From assembly GCA_018287875.1 (NCBI GenBank), contig JAGVVL010000017.1, forward strand, positions 1,426,001-1,490,000: a stretch of 64,000 nucleotides of DNA. The letters are read 5' to 3'. The notes beneath the pieces are model-generated. The model was not told the origin of the DNA, searched no databases, and saw nothing but the letters and a program-made list of their open reading frames with translations. The position numbers and the translations under genes are program-made. Of the stretch, positions 1-11,498 are shown piece after piece (within the stretch, counting starts at the first letter, position 1; each line of letters opens with the position of its first letter). This DNA is from Nigrospora sphaerica (taxonomy: Eukaryota; Ascomycota; Sordariomycetes; Amphisphaeriales; Apiosporaceae).

Positions 1-2
1 CC

Positions 3-278
3 TTCCAGGAGTGGTGGGACCAGGAGAGCCGCCGGGCGCAGGAGGAAGAGGCGCAACGCACGGCGCGCGACAAGGGTCGCGAGGAGAAGAAGGGCGGCAG
101 CCGACGCCGGGGCGGTCGCGGCGGCGGCGGCAAGCAGAAAGAAGCCGCACCGGCGACGCCGCACCGCGGCGGCGCCGGCGCCGCTGCGTCGCGGGCTGAC
201 ACGGGGACCAACTTGGCGCCCACGGCGAACGCCAGGGGCCGGGGCCGGGGCCGGGACCGGAGGGGAGGGAAAGTATAG
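3..278 (+). CDS. 3' end of an unidentified RGG-rich protein gene (5' partial)
   Basis: The frame starting at base 3 is open from the window edge to a TAG at 276-278, giving 91 residues of a C-terminus. It begins with an acidic/basic helix-like segment (FQEWWDQESRRAQEEE) and becomes a basic tail rich in Arg-Gly (RRRGGRGGGG, RGRGRGRDRRGGK). RGG tails are typical of RNA-binding proteins, for example La-domain, helicase or mRNP proteins, so an RNA-related role is an inference. The part that would define the family lies outside the window. Codon use is GC-rich like the neighbours. The gene converges on the nucleoporin gene, which ends at 895. Confidence 0.6.
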   Translation, partial: FQEWWDQESRRAQEEEAQRTARDKGREEKKGGSRRRGGRGGGGKQKEAAPATPHRGGAGAAASRADTGTNLAPTANARGRGRGRDRRGGKV

Positions 279-894
279 TAGGAGGGTGGGCATGCTTATA
301 TATATATATATATCCATCGGGCGCGTCGGAGCACCGGGGCGCCGTGGCCCAAGTGGCACAACGCAGGGTGGACGAATGCATCAATGGAGTTCAGGCAGCC
401 ATTCGGGCATGTGTGGCATGTACTTATAGGGGCTCGATTTTCCGGGAGGTAGTCGGTATTGACGATGTGTAGAATCCGCATCATGCAAAGAGGAAGTCCC
501 AAGACCCATGAACAACCCCAGTCTTTCACTTGGCTCGATCCGGATCTTTCACATTGCAAAGGCGCTTCAGCGAGACCTTTGCGTGCCGGGAGAAAAGTCC
601 AGTCGCGATCGAGACTGGTGGGGAGGTTGTGTGGTACGCAGCCACGCCGGACGCATTAAAGGGTGTATGCTACCTACCAATGAATTTACATAACGGCAAG
701 GCAGTCCAGTCACGTGCCTCTCGTGTCGTTGCTGGGCCGTGAACAAATAACCAAACCAATCTCCCTGGCACATGTACCAAGTTGCATACCCCTTGGCCCC
801 GTCTGCTTCGCTGTCGTCCCATCCTTACACATCTGTTGGAACCGCTCGTCCGACTCTGCTTTCTTGCTTGCTGGCCCTGCTGGTCCCTGCTGGC
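279..894. other. Intergenic, convergent 3' regions
   Basis: This lies between the 3' ends of the RGG-tail gene (+) and the nucleoporin gene (-). It holds a short TA microsatellite at 297-313 and only short overlapping ORFs with no recognisable domains. It is probably two 3' untranslated regions. Confidence 0.6.
297..313. repeat. (TA)n microsatellite
   Basis: A 17-base uninterrupted TA run lies about 20 bases past the stop codon of the upstream gene, in otherwise GC-rich DNA. It probably falls in the 3' untranslated region. Confidence 0.8.
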
Positions 895-3800
895 TCAGTG
901 TCCGGCCAGGACAGTCTGATAATGCGCCCACGCGAGATTGCGGCTGTGCTTGAGCAGCACATCTTCTGTCAGTGGCAACTGGAGGATACGTTCGTGGTTC
1001 ATCTGCCGCGTCATAGTCAGCCTCAAGGTCTTCTTCTTGTTCGATCGGGGGGCACCGAGGCGCTGCAGCTTGTTCTGCTTACCTGTCCAAGCCTGGCCAA
1101 ATCACCAACCACGTTGGCCACAACGGCCGCCATATCCGTCAGGGCCGCGTACTCCATGATGCTGGCTTCAGGCGTGTTACCATGCATGGCGGGGAGGCCC
1201 TCCAACAGCCCGCTCACCAGCGCCGGCGGGGGGTGCTCGTGGCGGTGCTCGTAGTCGACGAGCTGAAGGAATGCCTTGTAGATTTCACCGCCCAGGTTCC
1301 ACTCCGCCACCTGCGACTGGCGCCCGTCAAACTGCCGCAGCAGGTTGGACAGCGCCTGGTACTCGCGCTCAATGATGGCCACGGGCGCAACCTCCTTGAT
1401 GAAGGTGTGGTGCGCTTCGGTGAAGGACTCGGCCCGAAGGAGACACTCCACTTCGCTGGCCGCGTCCTTCTTGACGCTGCGCATGTACAGGGCCTTCGCG
1501 TGCCAGATCCACTGCGCCGGCACCTTGAGCTTCTCAGTGAGGTAGCGGAAGCTCTCCGAGTGCTCGTCTCCGATCTGGCCGGCATGCCTGCTGAGGTGCT
1601 CCTGGATCGCCTTGGTCCGGGCCTGGGGCTCCGTAAGGTGCAGCAGAACGAAGGCGGCCTCCAGCCAGCTGCCTTCGTTGGTGAGTTGCGCCGCGAAGGA
1701 GATGGTCACAGCGTCGGCTTTTTCCTCGGCCCTGCTGCCAAACGAGACCTTGCCCGTGGCAGTCAGTGCCTGTCCTAGCTGCCAGCAAAGCCGGTAGTCT
1801 AGCGGCGAGAGCTGCGAGTTCTCGGGCCGTATGATGGACTCGAGGTCGGCCTCCTTGCTCGAACACAGCTGCAAAAGGCCCCAGAGCAAGTCTTGCCGCT
1901 GGTCCGCATCCGGGTCGTTCCAAATTCCCCGAATGCCGTGCTCGGCGAACCACGTGATGGGCGGCACCTCTTTCTCCTGCGTCACGTCGTCCCGGTACTT
2001 TTCGACGGCGTCCGCGATCCCGTCTTCAGCCGAGGCGGCATACCAAAGCCGAAGCCCGAACGCCTGCTTCCAGTTGAGACCGAACTTGCGCGAGATGACA
2101 AACGAGTCCACTCGGTTCTCAACTGGCCCGCCTTTGCGGCCCTCACAGGCGCACACGTTTCCGCTGAGCATCTCGTACAGCGCCCGTACGGGCCCCGAAA
2201 ACTCCGACAGCACATTCGCCTCTTGCCACTCTCTGATCTGCTCCCGCATATCCTTCTTCACCGCGTCACTGTTGCCGATGAGGGCGACAAGCGTGGCCAG
2301 ACGAAAGTTCCTGCTGTCCATCAGGTGTTTGCACGCCTCGGCGATGCGGTGGCCCGCCAACGCGGCGAGAGCCTTCTCTTCACCCGAGCGCGCCAGCGAA
2401 ATACCCTTGGTGGTGTCGTCCTCAAGCATGCGCTCCCAGAATTTGGACAGATTCTCGCGTCGAACCCTCCGCACCGCGGCTGGGTCCGTCAGCACCTCCG
2501 CAGGCGATTTGAGCGTGTCGAAAAGAACGCTGCCGAGCTCCCACACGAGCTTCTCATGCTCGCCGGCGGGGCTTTTGATGCTGCTTTCGGTAGCGAACTC
2601 CTTCATGCTGACTCTCGGTCCCATGACGGTAGGCACGCCCTCGTCCAGATACACCTCGGTGAGACTGACTTGGGTCCGGAGCGCCTTGGCCGCCATCTCG
2701 TTGGTGAACTTGGCGATCCGAATATCTTGCGACTCGGTAATGATGGCCCCTTTCATCACCGTCATGAGGCCGTTCTTTTCCGTGATGCGGCCCGAGCGGC
2801 CGAACGGCGTCTCGGTGGGCGTGGCCGCGAAGACCAGGGTCCCACTAGGACCCCAGGTCGGACGAGGCGTGTCGTGCCATTGCCGCTCGAGGGCATTCAT
2901 TTCCGATTCATCCAAAGTTTTGGGCATGCGGTGATATGGCCACTAGACAGATGCACAAGATTTAGTATACAGGGTCATTATCATATTTTAGGTACAGCAG
3001 CATTCGCAGAACGCTCGCCCATGCGCGAGAACCGCGGCGCTAAGGGGACAGGGAATGAATCTAACAACCGACCTTGACACTCTGTGGCCGAACTGAGGGC
3101 TGGACCCTTTCAGTAGGCGCCTTGGCCTGATCAAACAGCGACTTCATCAAATCAATGCTGGTTGCGAACCCCTTATCGTCCGCCACAACACGCTTCTTGG
3201 CTGGGCTCTGGTCGGGTGTGCCATCTCGCCCGTAGTCAGCTTCACGCTGGCTCTTGAGGAAGGCCCGGTCCCTTTTCTGGGGGCTGATGGTCTTCCGCAA
3301 CATGTCCATCCAGTCGTCGCCAGCTGCGACTTGAACCTTGGTCGGGGTAGCCGACTCTTTGATGGCACGCATTCTAGCTCTCATGATGCCAGCTGGTGTC
3401 TCCGGCATAACGTCTGGCTGGCTGCCATTGAACGAGTCATCATCATGCTCCGCGGCGAGATGGTGTCCGAGGTGAGCACTCGCGTCCTCCTCATCCTCAG
3501 ACATCGCATATTCGTCGTCCCGGTCTTCTTGTTCGACAGAAACAAGGGCCTTGGACTTAGAACCCGCGGAGCGATCCCCTTAAAAAGACGACCGAGCGCC
3601 GCGGACTTCCTCCATCTCTGCCACGTCATCTTCGTCGTCGAACGTTGGCTGGGCATCAAAGGCACCCGGGGGGGCCCGGGCTCTGTGTCGAAAATCGAAA
3701 GTGTCATCTTCATCTAGCTCGCCCGGAGGAGAAAGGGACATGGAGTCCTCGCTGGGGGGTGCCACCGCTCGGGGTGTAGCTCCAGCGGGGTCCGCTTCGG

Positions 3801-5270
3801 TTTCTTCATCCTCGTCATAATCCAGGCCGTAGGTGGTAAAGTGTTCCACCGAGAAGGTCCATTCGCCCGTCTCCTGGTTGTAGTTCTCGAATTTGGTACC
3901 CTCGATCCTCTTCAAGCGTTCAATGTGCTTGGTGAGCGAAGGGCCCCCCTTCCGATTCTTACCACCCTTGGCGGCACGGGGCCACGAGTTCTCCAGGTTG
4001 ATCAGAGACGGGACATTGAGGCCCTTGCCGACCGGAGGCTTCTTGGCCTGGTTGGGATATACCGTGCAGGAGCGAATCTCGAGAACAACAATGTTCTCGT
4101 AGAGGTTATCGAGGTCAATGGTGGTGAGGTCGACGGGGACCTTGAACTTCACCCAGCCGCAGTTTTCTCGGCCGACAGTAAAGTTTGAGACTTTTTGGCG
4201 TTGGACGCGGTTCATGCTCATAATCTCGTCCTTGGTAGGCGACATCCAGTATGCACCTGGCTCTTTGTCCGAGCTGGTCTCTGTAGGCGTCGGCGTCGAG
4301 GCGGCCGGCACGTCCTCCTCATGTACGATGGCCAGCTCGTTACCGCTCGTGTGCTCCGTCTCGGGAGTGGCCGTCTTAGGGCCGTTCACGCCGTTCGCAC
4401 GTTTCGGTCGGATGTAACCCAAGTCGGTGGCGCTGGGGGTAACATCTTGGGTGTCGTTCTGCGCGTCACTGGCCTCCCCAGCGGCATCACCGTTACTGGG
4501 CTCGAAGCTGACGCGTTTTTGAACCTTACGAGAACCATTGGCCGCCTCCTGGGAAGACTGGTCTCGGGTAGGAGTGGAGAAAAGGTCGTTCCGTAGGTCC
4601 CGGTTAATGACTAGCTTCTTCACGTTGTTGTTCCCATAAAGTCTCGAGGTCGTGCTTGCGGAGAAGGCACCAGGAGCCAATAGACTGTCCTCGACGTTGA
4701 AGCTGCGTCGCAGGCTGTTAGTGGACACGCTCTTGGCCATGCTACGGTTCAGGCTGCCGCCCGCAATCAGGCTCTGTGACATGGAGCCAGGCGTGGTCGT
4801 CACACTGGAAGGACTGTTGGGAGTTCCATAGCTGCTGTAGGAGAATCCGAAGCCGCGCTTTTGGGGGGTGGCGAAACGCGAAGCAGAGTTGGGGTTAAGC
4901 TTATAGATCGGAAGGATCGAGGGCCGTTTCGTCTGCTTCTTGGCCGACAGCGGGGTGGCCAGGGGGCCAGGGTCGGTGGTCTGAACAGGCAGGTTGCCGA
5001 ACAACGATACACCGTAGGCAGATGGGTCATTCACGCTCGCAGTCAAGGCTGGCGGTCCCTGGGAGTTCGTCGAGACTCCGAAGAGGGAGCTACCCAGACC
5101 GCTTTGCGGCTGTTGTTGGTTCTGACTGACACCGAACAAACTACCTTGCTGTTGATTTTGGGAGTTGCCGAAAAGGCCGCCGCCACCAGAGGCCTGAGTA
5201 CTGGCGCCAAAGAGCGAGGGCTTGTTTGGGCCCTGGTTCATGTTGCCAAAGAGGCCGCCACCTTGCTGGG

Positions 5271-5301
<31 letters not shown>

Positions 5302-7051
5302 GCCCCCAAGGCCGCCGAACAAGCCGCCCCCGGTGTTGTTTTGAGCAGGTTGGGCGCCACCAAAGAGCCCACCAGTCGCAGGCTTTGCGCCACCAAAGAG
5401 ACCGCCAGACGGCTGCTGGGCCGCGCCACCAAAGCCGGTGGACTGCTGCGTGTTGGTACCACCAAAGAGGCCGCCGCTCGTGTTGGTGTTGGCGGGGGCG
5501 GCCGACCCGAAGAGACCGCCGCCCGCAGGCTTCTGCTGGTTGTTTCCAAACAGCCCTCCTCCACCTTGCTGGTTGTTCTGCGCACCAAAACCACCGGCTG
5601 CAGCGCCTCCGAAAGCAGAATTGGTGTTCTGCTGTTGGTTCGCGTTGCCAAAGAGACCGCCAGTACCGCCGGGGTTGTTTTGCTGCGCGTTCCCTGCGCC
5701 AAAGAGACCGCCTCCACCAGTGGCGCCGGCACCGAATCCGCTTCCCGTGTTGGCCGTGTTGGTACCGAAGCCCGTGGTAGCGTTGTTCGTGGTGTTACCG
5801 AAGCTGAAGCCACTCCCGGTCTTCTGCTGGCCGCCGGCTGCGTTGTTGCCGAACAGACCACCAGTGTTGGTGTTTGCAGCTCCAAATCCGCCAGTCGTGT
5901 TCGTCGCGGAACCAAAACCGCCACCGCCGGAGCCGAATAGGCCAGTTCCAGACTGTGCAGGTTGGGCAGCCGCACCACCGCCGAAAAGTCCTCCGCCGGC
6001 GGGGGTGGCTGGTTTCTGACCGAACAGGCCCCCGCCCGTAGCGGCGCCGAATCCGCCGGTGGTGTTGTTTTGAGCGCCGAAGCCCCCAGACGTGTTGTTG
6101 TTGCCGCCAAACAGGCCCCCAGTGTTCGAGCCAGCGCCAAAGGAGCTTGTGGTCGCGTTGTTGGATCCGAAACCTCCAGTCGCAGCCCCGAAACCACCAC
6201 CTCCGAAACCACCCCCGGCACCGTTGCCAAATCGGCGTCCCTGAGCGTAGTCGGCCAACCTCAACTCTTCAGCAGACCACTTCTTGTAGGGCTCCTGGAA
6301 CAGGATGTTCTGGAATGAGTTCTGAGCACTTCCAGTCGTGCCTTCTTTCTCCACAAGAGGCTGAAAGGCAGTTGTGGCGGTTCCAGGAGGGTCACCCACG
6401 GGGCCGGCCAATGCTGTGCTGGCAGGTGCGCCGAAGGCGCCAGTTGAGCCAAACCCGCCCGAGGCGGTGTTGGTAGCGCCGCCGCCAAAGAGCCCACCAG
6501 TCGTTCCGGCTGAGGCCCCGGTGCCGAAGGCAGGCTTGCTAGCGCCGGCGCCGCCAAAGAGGCCGCCGCCCGAAGCGGCACCGCCAAAGGGACTCGAAGT
6601 ACTGGCGCCGGTGTTGGAGCCGAACCCGCCACCACCAAAACCGCCCGATGTCGTCGCTGACGAGCCGCCGAAGAGACCGCCGCCAGTGGATGGGGCTGCG
6701 CCAAAGGCAGGCTTCGCTGCGCCGAAGCTGTTGGCGGTGTTGTTTGCACCAAATGCCCCCGTGGCGCCACCAAAGGCACCGCCGGTAGGTGCAGTATTCG
6801 TGCCGGCGGCGGCGCCGCCGAAGAGGCCTCCACCGCCCGTGTTCGCCGAGCCGAAGCCGCCGCCGGTGTTGGCGTTGGATCCGAAGCCGCCTGCAGGGGG
6901 AGGGATATGTTAGATGGAGCGGGCCGGCGGGTCAGGGGGTGAAGAACATACCTGAGGTTGGGTTGCCTCCGAAGCCTCCGAAGCCGGTGGACGAGGTATT
7001 GCTGGTATTATTGTTGGAGCCGAAGCCTCCAAAGCCTCCCCCGAACGACAT
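895..7051 (-). CDS. NUP145: Nuclear pore protein NUP98-NUP96 (NUP145/SonB type), with an in-frame TAA between the halves
   Basis: Inferred exons on the minus strand are 7051-6952, 6890-3073, 2942-1083 and 1035-895, with phases that match throughout (1973 codons including the TAA and the final stop). The N-terminal half is a long FG/GLFG-repeat region broken by a GLEBS-like segment (YKKWSAEELRLADYAQGR, near 6290-6240), the Gle2/Rae1 binding site. The autoproteolytic NUP98 domain follows, with the cleavage motif HF|T at 3843-3835 (residues about 1050-1052). The C-terminal half has the NUP96 domain of the Y-shaped scaffold complex (MPKTLDESEMNALE onward) and ends in a conserved LPLTEDVLLKHS tail. 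Codon 1137 is TAA (3582-3580), after which the same frame continues with NUP96-like sequence (WMDMLRKTISPQKRDRA). An atypical intron, a base error, a true nonsense change or separate translation of NUP96 could explain it. Family identity is secure; the structure at the stop is not. Confidence 0.88.
3580..3582 (-). other. In-frame TAA between the NUP98 and NUP96 coding halves
   Basis: The TAA lies 85 codons after the HF|T cleavage point. The residues after it (GDRSAGSKSKALV) are in the same frame, which stays open into the NUP96 half. No strong GT donor is visible nearby. The best in-frame intron candidates, 51 or 69 bases long and ending at CTAAG near 3553, use weak donors (GTCCGC or GTGGCA). 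The first in-frame ATG after the stop is at 3504-3502, with G at -3. Confidence 0.75.
5262..5303 (-). repeat. Poly-glutamine tract in the FG region of NUP98
   Basis: On the plus strand this is a near-perfect GCT/GTT trinucleotide run. It encodes about ten consecutive Gln in the FG-repeat domain of the nucleoporin. Such runs vary in length between strains. Confidence 0.6.
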
Positions 7052-9537
7052 TTTGTCGGGTGTGATGCGATGCGAAGTCGCTCAGACGGGAGGGAGATGG
7101 CACGAGGCCAGGGAAGGGATGCCGGGATGTGGCGCGTCAGACGCGTGCAATGTTTGATGAGAAACTTGCAGCTATGTGGCTAAAGACATGGGAAAGCAGC
7201 GGGGAAATACGGCTCGAGTCGCGACTGAGTGACGATGAACAGACCGGTGTTGCGCGTTGCGATGGCGGTCCGCGACGATGTGACGTGTAATGGTTTTTTT
7301 TTTCGCGATTGCAGCCTCGTTCGCGAAGTGGGTGTCGATGGGCGGAAAAAAGAGACCGGGGTCTGTCGGGTTCGGGCAGGTCGCTCAGACTGACAGGTTC
7401 GGGGCGGGGAGAGAATGCCGAGTGACGACAGCAGAAGAAGAGGAAGAAAAGGGCAAACAGGTGGTGGTCGGCGGATTGAAGTCCTGAGTGCCGGTCCCTG
7501 GGGTGGAGGGGATGGATGGGGAATGAATGCAAAAGGCGTGTGTCGTGAGGTTGATGCTTTTGCAAATGGACTGGGCAGCGGCAGCCGAAAAGGACGGGGA
7601 CTGGGCGTTGGCCTTTAAGACAGGGAATCTGCGCGTGCAGTGATTTCAGAAGGTGCAGAGTGGGCTTTTTGGGGGGGAGCCGCTCTTTCTCAGGTAGCTC
7701 GGCCGGTAACTTCCTCTAGGGTTGCTGGCTGCCTATTACCCGCCCGCACTCAGTAGGAGGTACTTGAGGTCATGTACAGGTTATTGGTCCTTGGGCTCCA
7801 CCAGAGCTCCGGGCAAGCTGAGGTCTTCCAGTGTAGAATTGAATTCCTAGCTCCAGCAAGACTGTGTAGAGGGGGGATGCGAATGATGGCAAGGGAATTG
7901 ACTGTAGGGCAACGATGAGATCAACGGATGGATGAATGGATGGATGGACGTGATGCGATGGGAGAGCAATGAGAAGAGATGACGGTTGCTGCTGCTGCCG
8001 CTGCCACGGCGGCTGGCCCGCCTCGGGAGACCTACTCGCGCCAAAACTGGACGGTTTCGGAACAGGACGGAAAGCACGCAACCAACAACAACACCTACAA
8101 TCGCAAGTCACGAGCACCAGCACAGTCACACTTTTTGTCTTGAGGCAGAGCCCTCCTCAATGGTATATCACAATTCAAGCGTCCTTGCGATCTGCGGCTT
8201 TCCCCTGCTGCTGGCTGCCCAAGATAGCAGAAAGAGGTGCGAGTTCTGGTAATGAAAACGAGGGAAAGGAAGACTTGGTCCGTCGCCCTTTATATGCCTT
8301 TCAGCGGAGGGGCATTCAGTGACACACGGTGCTCTGGGCGCTGCCAATCATGCTGCAAGCTGGAGCCGCTGATTGTTAAGCAAGGCAGACTTTCAGGCCA
8401 TTGCTGCCTACAGGTGGTCACGGGGGGTGGTGTGTGCACAAGAGGTACTAGATACAGTGTGTATATTACATAAAATAGATACGACCGCGCTGGGGTGACT
8501 ATTCCCATCCGAAGACGCGATCCACCGCGACTACTTGTATAGTATTTGTATAAGGTAGGTCGTGCTTGGGAAGAAGAGATATGTCCAGACGTAATTGAAG
8601 TAAGTTGTACGCCGTTTGTGGCACATTGTATAGGTGCCCACTGGCGTCGATGATTGTACAGTTTCCATACTGTACAACAACGGTAGACATCCTTGGATCC
8701 CTACCTGTTTTGCGGACTGCATTACGAGTATGGAATCCGATGGTACAGAACGCGCGACCGCGCCTGCCCCTCGATCGGCAGCCACCACGCGTGCCATGCG
8801 AAGGACGCCCACGCCGCGTCCACATCCGGCGCGGAAATCCATTCGTCGGCTCTCGTCCGTCCCCCCCGGGCACCGGTTTATGGTGCCCTGTCCTGCCCAC
8901 TCCGTCACTGTGTATAGCCCAACCTCAAGATATTCTCATGTTGTTCGCTTCTCCCGTCCGGCCTTGACCCCATCGTCGACCCCATCTGTGTATTGCCCAC
9001 CTGCCTGCCCCGTTCCTGGCATTAGCTACCCGCGCATTGCCGTACCATTTCTGCAGCATCGCGGTTTTGGCGACGCTATGGATCTTACCTGCTGTGCACG
9101 CTTCTGAACCGCCCCCAAGCCAGCCAGCCCCTCGTCCCCTCGCGGGCGAGCGCGCATTCCAGAAGGAGATATCCACCGGCCCGCCGGCCCCAACATCCAT
9201 TGTCAGAACCGCCCGCTTTCGTTGTCGGCGACGGGCGCACACACGCTATCGGGGGCCATTTGTCCTGCCAAGTCGCGTTTGCGCGCCGCAAGCCCTTCTT
9301 TCATCGCCCTGGTTCAAACCCCTTGCCGTCCGTCCTCCGAAAGCAGGCGCGTATCTGTCGGCCGCACCCACTACCGCCGCATCCACACGAGACCAACGTT
9401 TGCCCGCACGCAAACTCGGGCCCTCGGCGACACGACCACAACGCCTCTGACCACGCTTGCTGCGCCGTCGCGACGCGTCGGAAATAGGGAAACCGTCGGC
9501 CGCGAAGCCCAAGGAGGGCAAAGGCAAAGCTGCCGTT
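7052..9537. other. Intergenic, divergent promoter region of NUP98-96 and centrin
   Basis: About 2.5 kb separates two genes read outward. It contains GGATGGAT-type simple sequence (about 7926-7950) and several overlapping short ORFs with no domain, starts in poor context and no codon bias. Nothing gene-like is supported. The first few hundred bases upstream of each ATG are presumed 5' untranslated and promoter sequence. Confidence 0.5.
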
Positions 9538-10285
9538 ATGAACAGCTACGCAAACACCATGAACGACTACAAACACTCGGAGCGGACGGGTGCCCACGCG
9601 CTCTCGCACCGGCCCAACGCTGGCGCCAGCACGTCGCGGCCGTCCGGCGGCCGCTTTGCGCCGCCCATAACAAACCCTCACCAGCAAGAGCCGTGGGAGC
9701 AAATATCCGACGAGCACCGGTCCGAGGTCAATGATTGTGTAAGTTTAGCCGTCTGCGCGCGTGTCGCGCACGAAAAGGGGGGCTGCCGCCTGACCGCTAA
9801 CAGTGCGTACCCAGTTCCAACTATTCGATATGAATAAAGACGAACACCTCGATTTTTCCGAGTTCCGCTACGCCCTACAGGCGTTGGGCTTCTCTAACAT
9901 TCCGCGCGCTGAACTGATCACTGCCTTCAAATCTCTGTCCGTTCCACGGCCCAACTGGACCCCATTACCGCAAATCGCTGGGCATCCGAACCCCTCGCAA
10001 ATGCCAGGCGTGGTCGACCTCCGCTTGCCGCGCGACGGGTTCCAGTCGATAGCTGCCTCCTACATCGCGGCCCGCGATCCGCGCGAGGAATTGTTGAAAA
10101 CCTTTGCACTTTTCGACAAAGGCGGCAAGGGCATGATCACCGTCGACGACCTGAGGATGGTCGTGAAGGAGCTGGGCGAGGATGTGGCCGAAAACGAACT
10201 TCGCAGCATGGTTGAGCAATTCGACATTGAGGACAAGGGCGGCGTAGGGAGGGAAGAGTTCTTGGGCATTTTTTTGAGTGGATGA
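9538..10285 (+). CDS. CDC31: Centrin / Cdc31-like EF-hand protein
   Basis: Two exons, 9538-9738 and 9815-10285, are joined by a GTAAGT...CAG intron and encode 223 residues. Centrins are calmodulin-like proteins of the spindle pole body, and in yeast Cdc31 also acts in mRNA export and DNA repair complexes. A disordered N-terminal extension of about 60 residues precedes EF-hand 1 (residues 72-83, DMNKDEHLDFSE), which is a canonical calcium loop. EF-hand 2 is replaced by a Pro-rich stretch of about 40 residues (about 108-147). EF3 (168-179, DKGGKGMITVDD) and EF4 (204-215, DIEDKGGVGREE) keep the fold signature but lack several ligand positions. The stretch IAARDPREELLKTFALFD is characteristic of centrins. 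The start is the first ATG that gives an open frame into the splice site. The match to centrin rather than calmodulin is strong. Confidence 0.85.
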
Positions 10286-11498
10286 AGACCGTCCAAGATG
10301 GCGTCTTGAAAAGGAACCGAGTGTTTTCGCAACACACTCGCCCGCCCTTACAAAAGGCGGCCACGAGAGCCTGCCCTTAACGCTCTCCCGCGGAACCATT
10401 GCTTCGTCGAAGCAAGGTCCTCGAAGCAGGTCTTGGCAATACCTGGATTCTTAGAGCTGAGCACGCGCCGGTTCCATGCCCAAGGAGCAGCCGGCGGGGA
10501 GGCAGGGTATCCAGGCCTATATAAGCGGCAGGCCGCGGGTCCATAGCGAGGAAGGGGCCGAGGTGAAGTCGGGCCGGCCGGCGAGTTGGCGGTGCGGGTT
10601 GGCGATGCGAGAAAAGCGTTGCGCTGGGATGCGGAGGCGTGGATCACTTGTATATACCCCCCTTTTGTTCTACCCTTGTAGTTATTGGAGGGTTGACGGT
10701 TGGTATAAACCGCGGAAACGATATTCAACACCCAAACATGCCTCGGCCGAACACGCGGTCTCGTTTCTGCCGCACAAGGCGACAGAGGCGGTCCAGACTC
10801 AGTTATGCTATCCGCGCGTATTCAGTGCGCCGCGTTAATTCCGTACTCTACAACGGTCGGCTTCTTCCTTGGAATGATTTTTTCTCGACACAATTTCCAT
10901 ACACGTAACTTCTTTGTTGATACCGCTCATAGGAGGAACCGAGTCGATTCATTAATTATGTATACTAGCAACATGAGTTGGATAATACGCAAAGCCCATC
11001 TCGCCGAGATCCTTATTTTCACGACATGACTCACGGTGATGAAATCAAATACGCATGGGTTGTCATCTATGAAATGGTGGCGTGTCTTCACGGACTTCAC
11101 GCCTCAAGTGAAGAAAATTGACACCCTGGACACCAGAATCCCCCGTCCCGTCCCATCTTTAGAATCACCTGCCAAAAATAGCTGGGCAACGCTGTTCCGC
11201 TATCTTGCCATCTTCCAGAACAGGTCGCCCGAGCGACCAGTACTTGGCAAGGGCTGCACCTTCCCGCCGCTCGATGCGAGCAGATAACCTGCAGCAGCTA
11301 CGCCAAAACTGCTTGGGTGTGCTCAGGTAGGCTCACAAAACCGATGGGGGGCCATAACCACGGCTTCAACGAAAAAAGGCAAGCCTCGGGCCACCCGTTC
11401 GTAAGCTATGCAACCACGCGTTCCAGCTGAAAGCGAATGTCGTTTCATGCCCTCTCCCCGACGTATTAGGTGTGACAAATCTCATACGTAGGAGGTGC
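10286..11498. other. Intergenic, convergent between centrin and epsin
   Basis: This 1.2 kb stretch lies between two 3' ends. The part around 10,860-11,110 is noticeably more AT-rich than the surroundings. Only short ORFs without similarity are present, and no RNA gene or repeat was recognised. Confidence 0.5.

Noticed and set aside
4861..5940. 359-residue plus-strand frame over the NUP98 FG repeats
   Set aside because: It is an antisense shadow of low-complexity FG-repeat coding sequence.
7137..7565. 142-residue minus-strand frame upstream of NUP98
   Set aside because: It lies in the presumed 5' untranslated/promoter region, is His/Pro/Ser-rich and shows no conserved feature.
9308..9320. 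GGTTCAAACCCC string as a possible tRNA T-arm
   Set aside because: Flanking bases do not form a T-stem or acceptor stem, and no D-arm precedes it.
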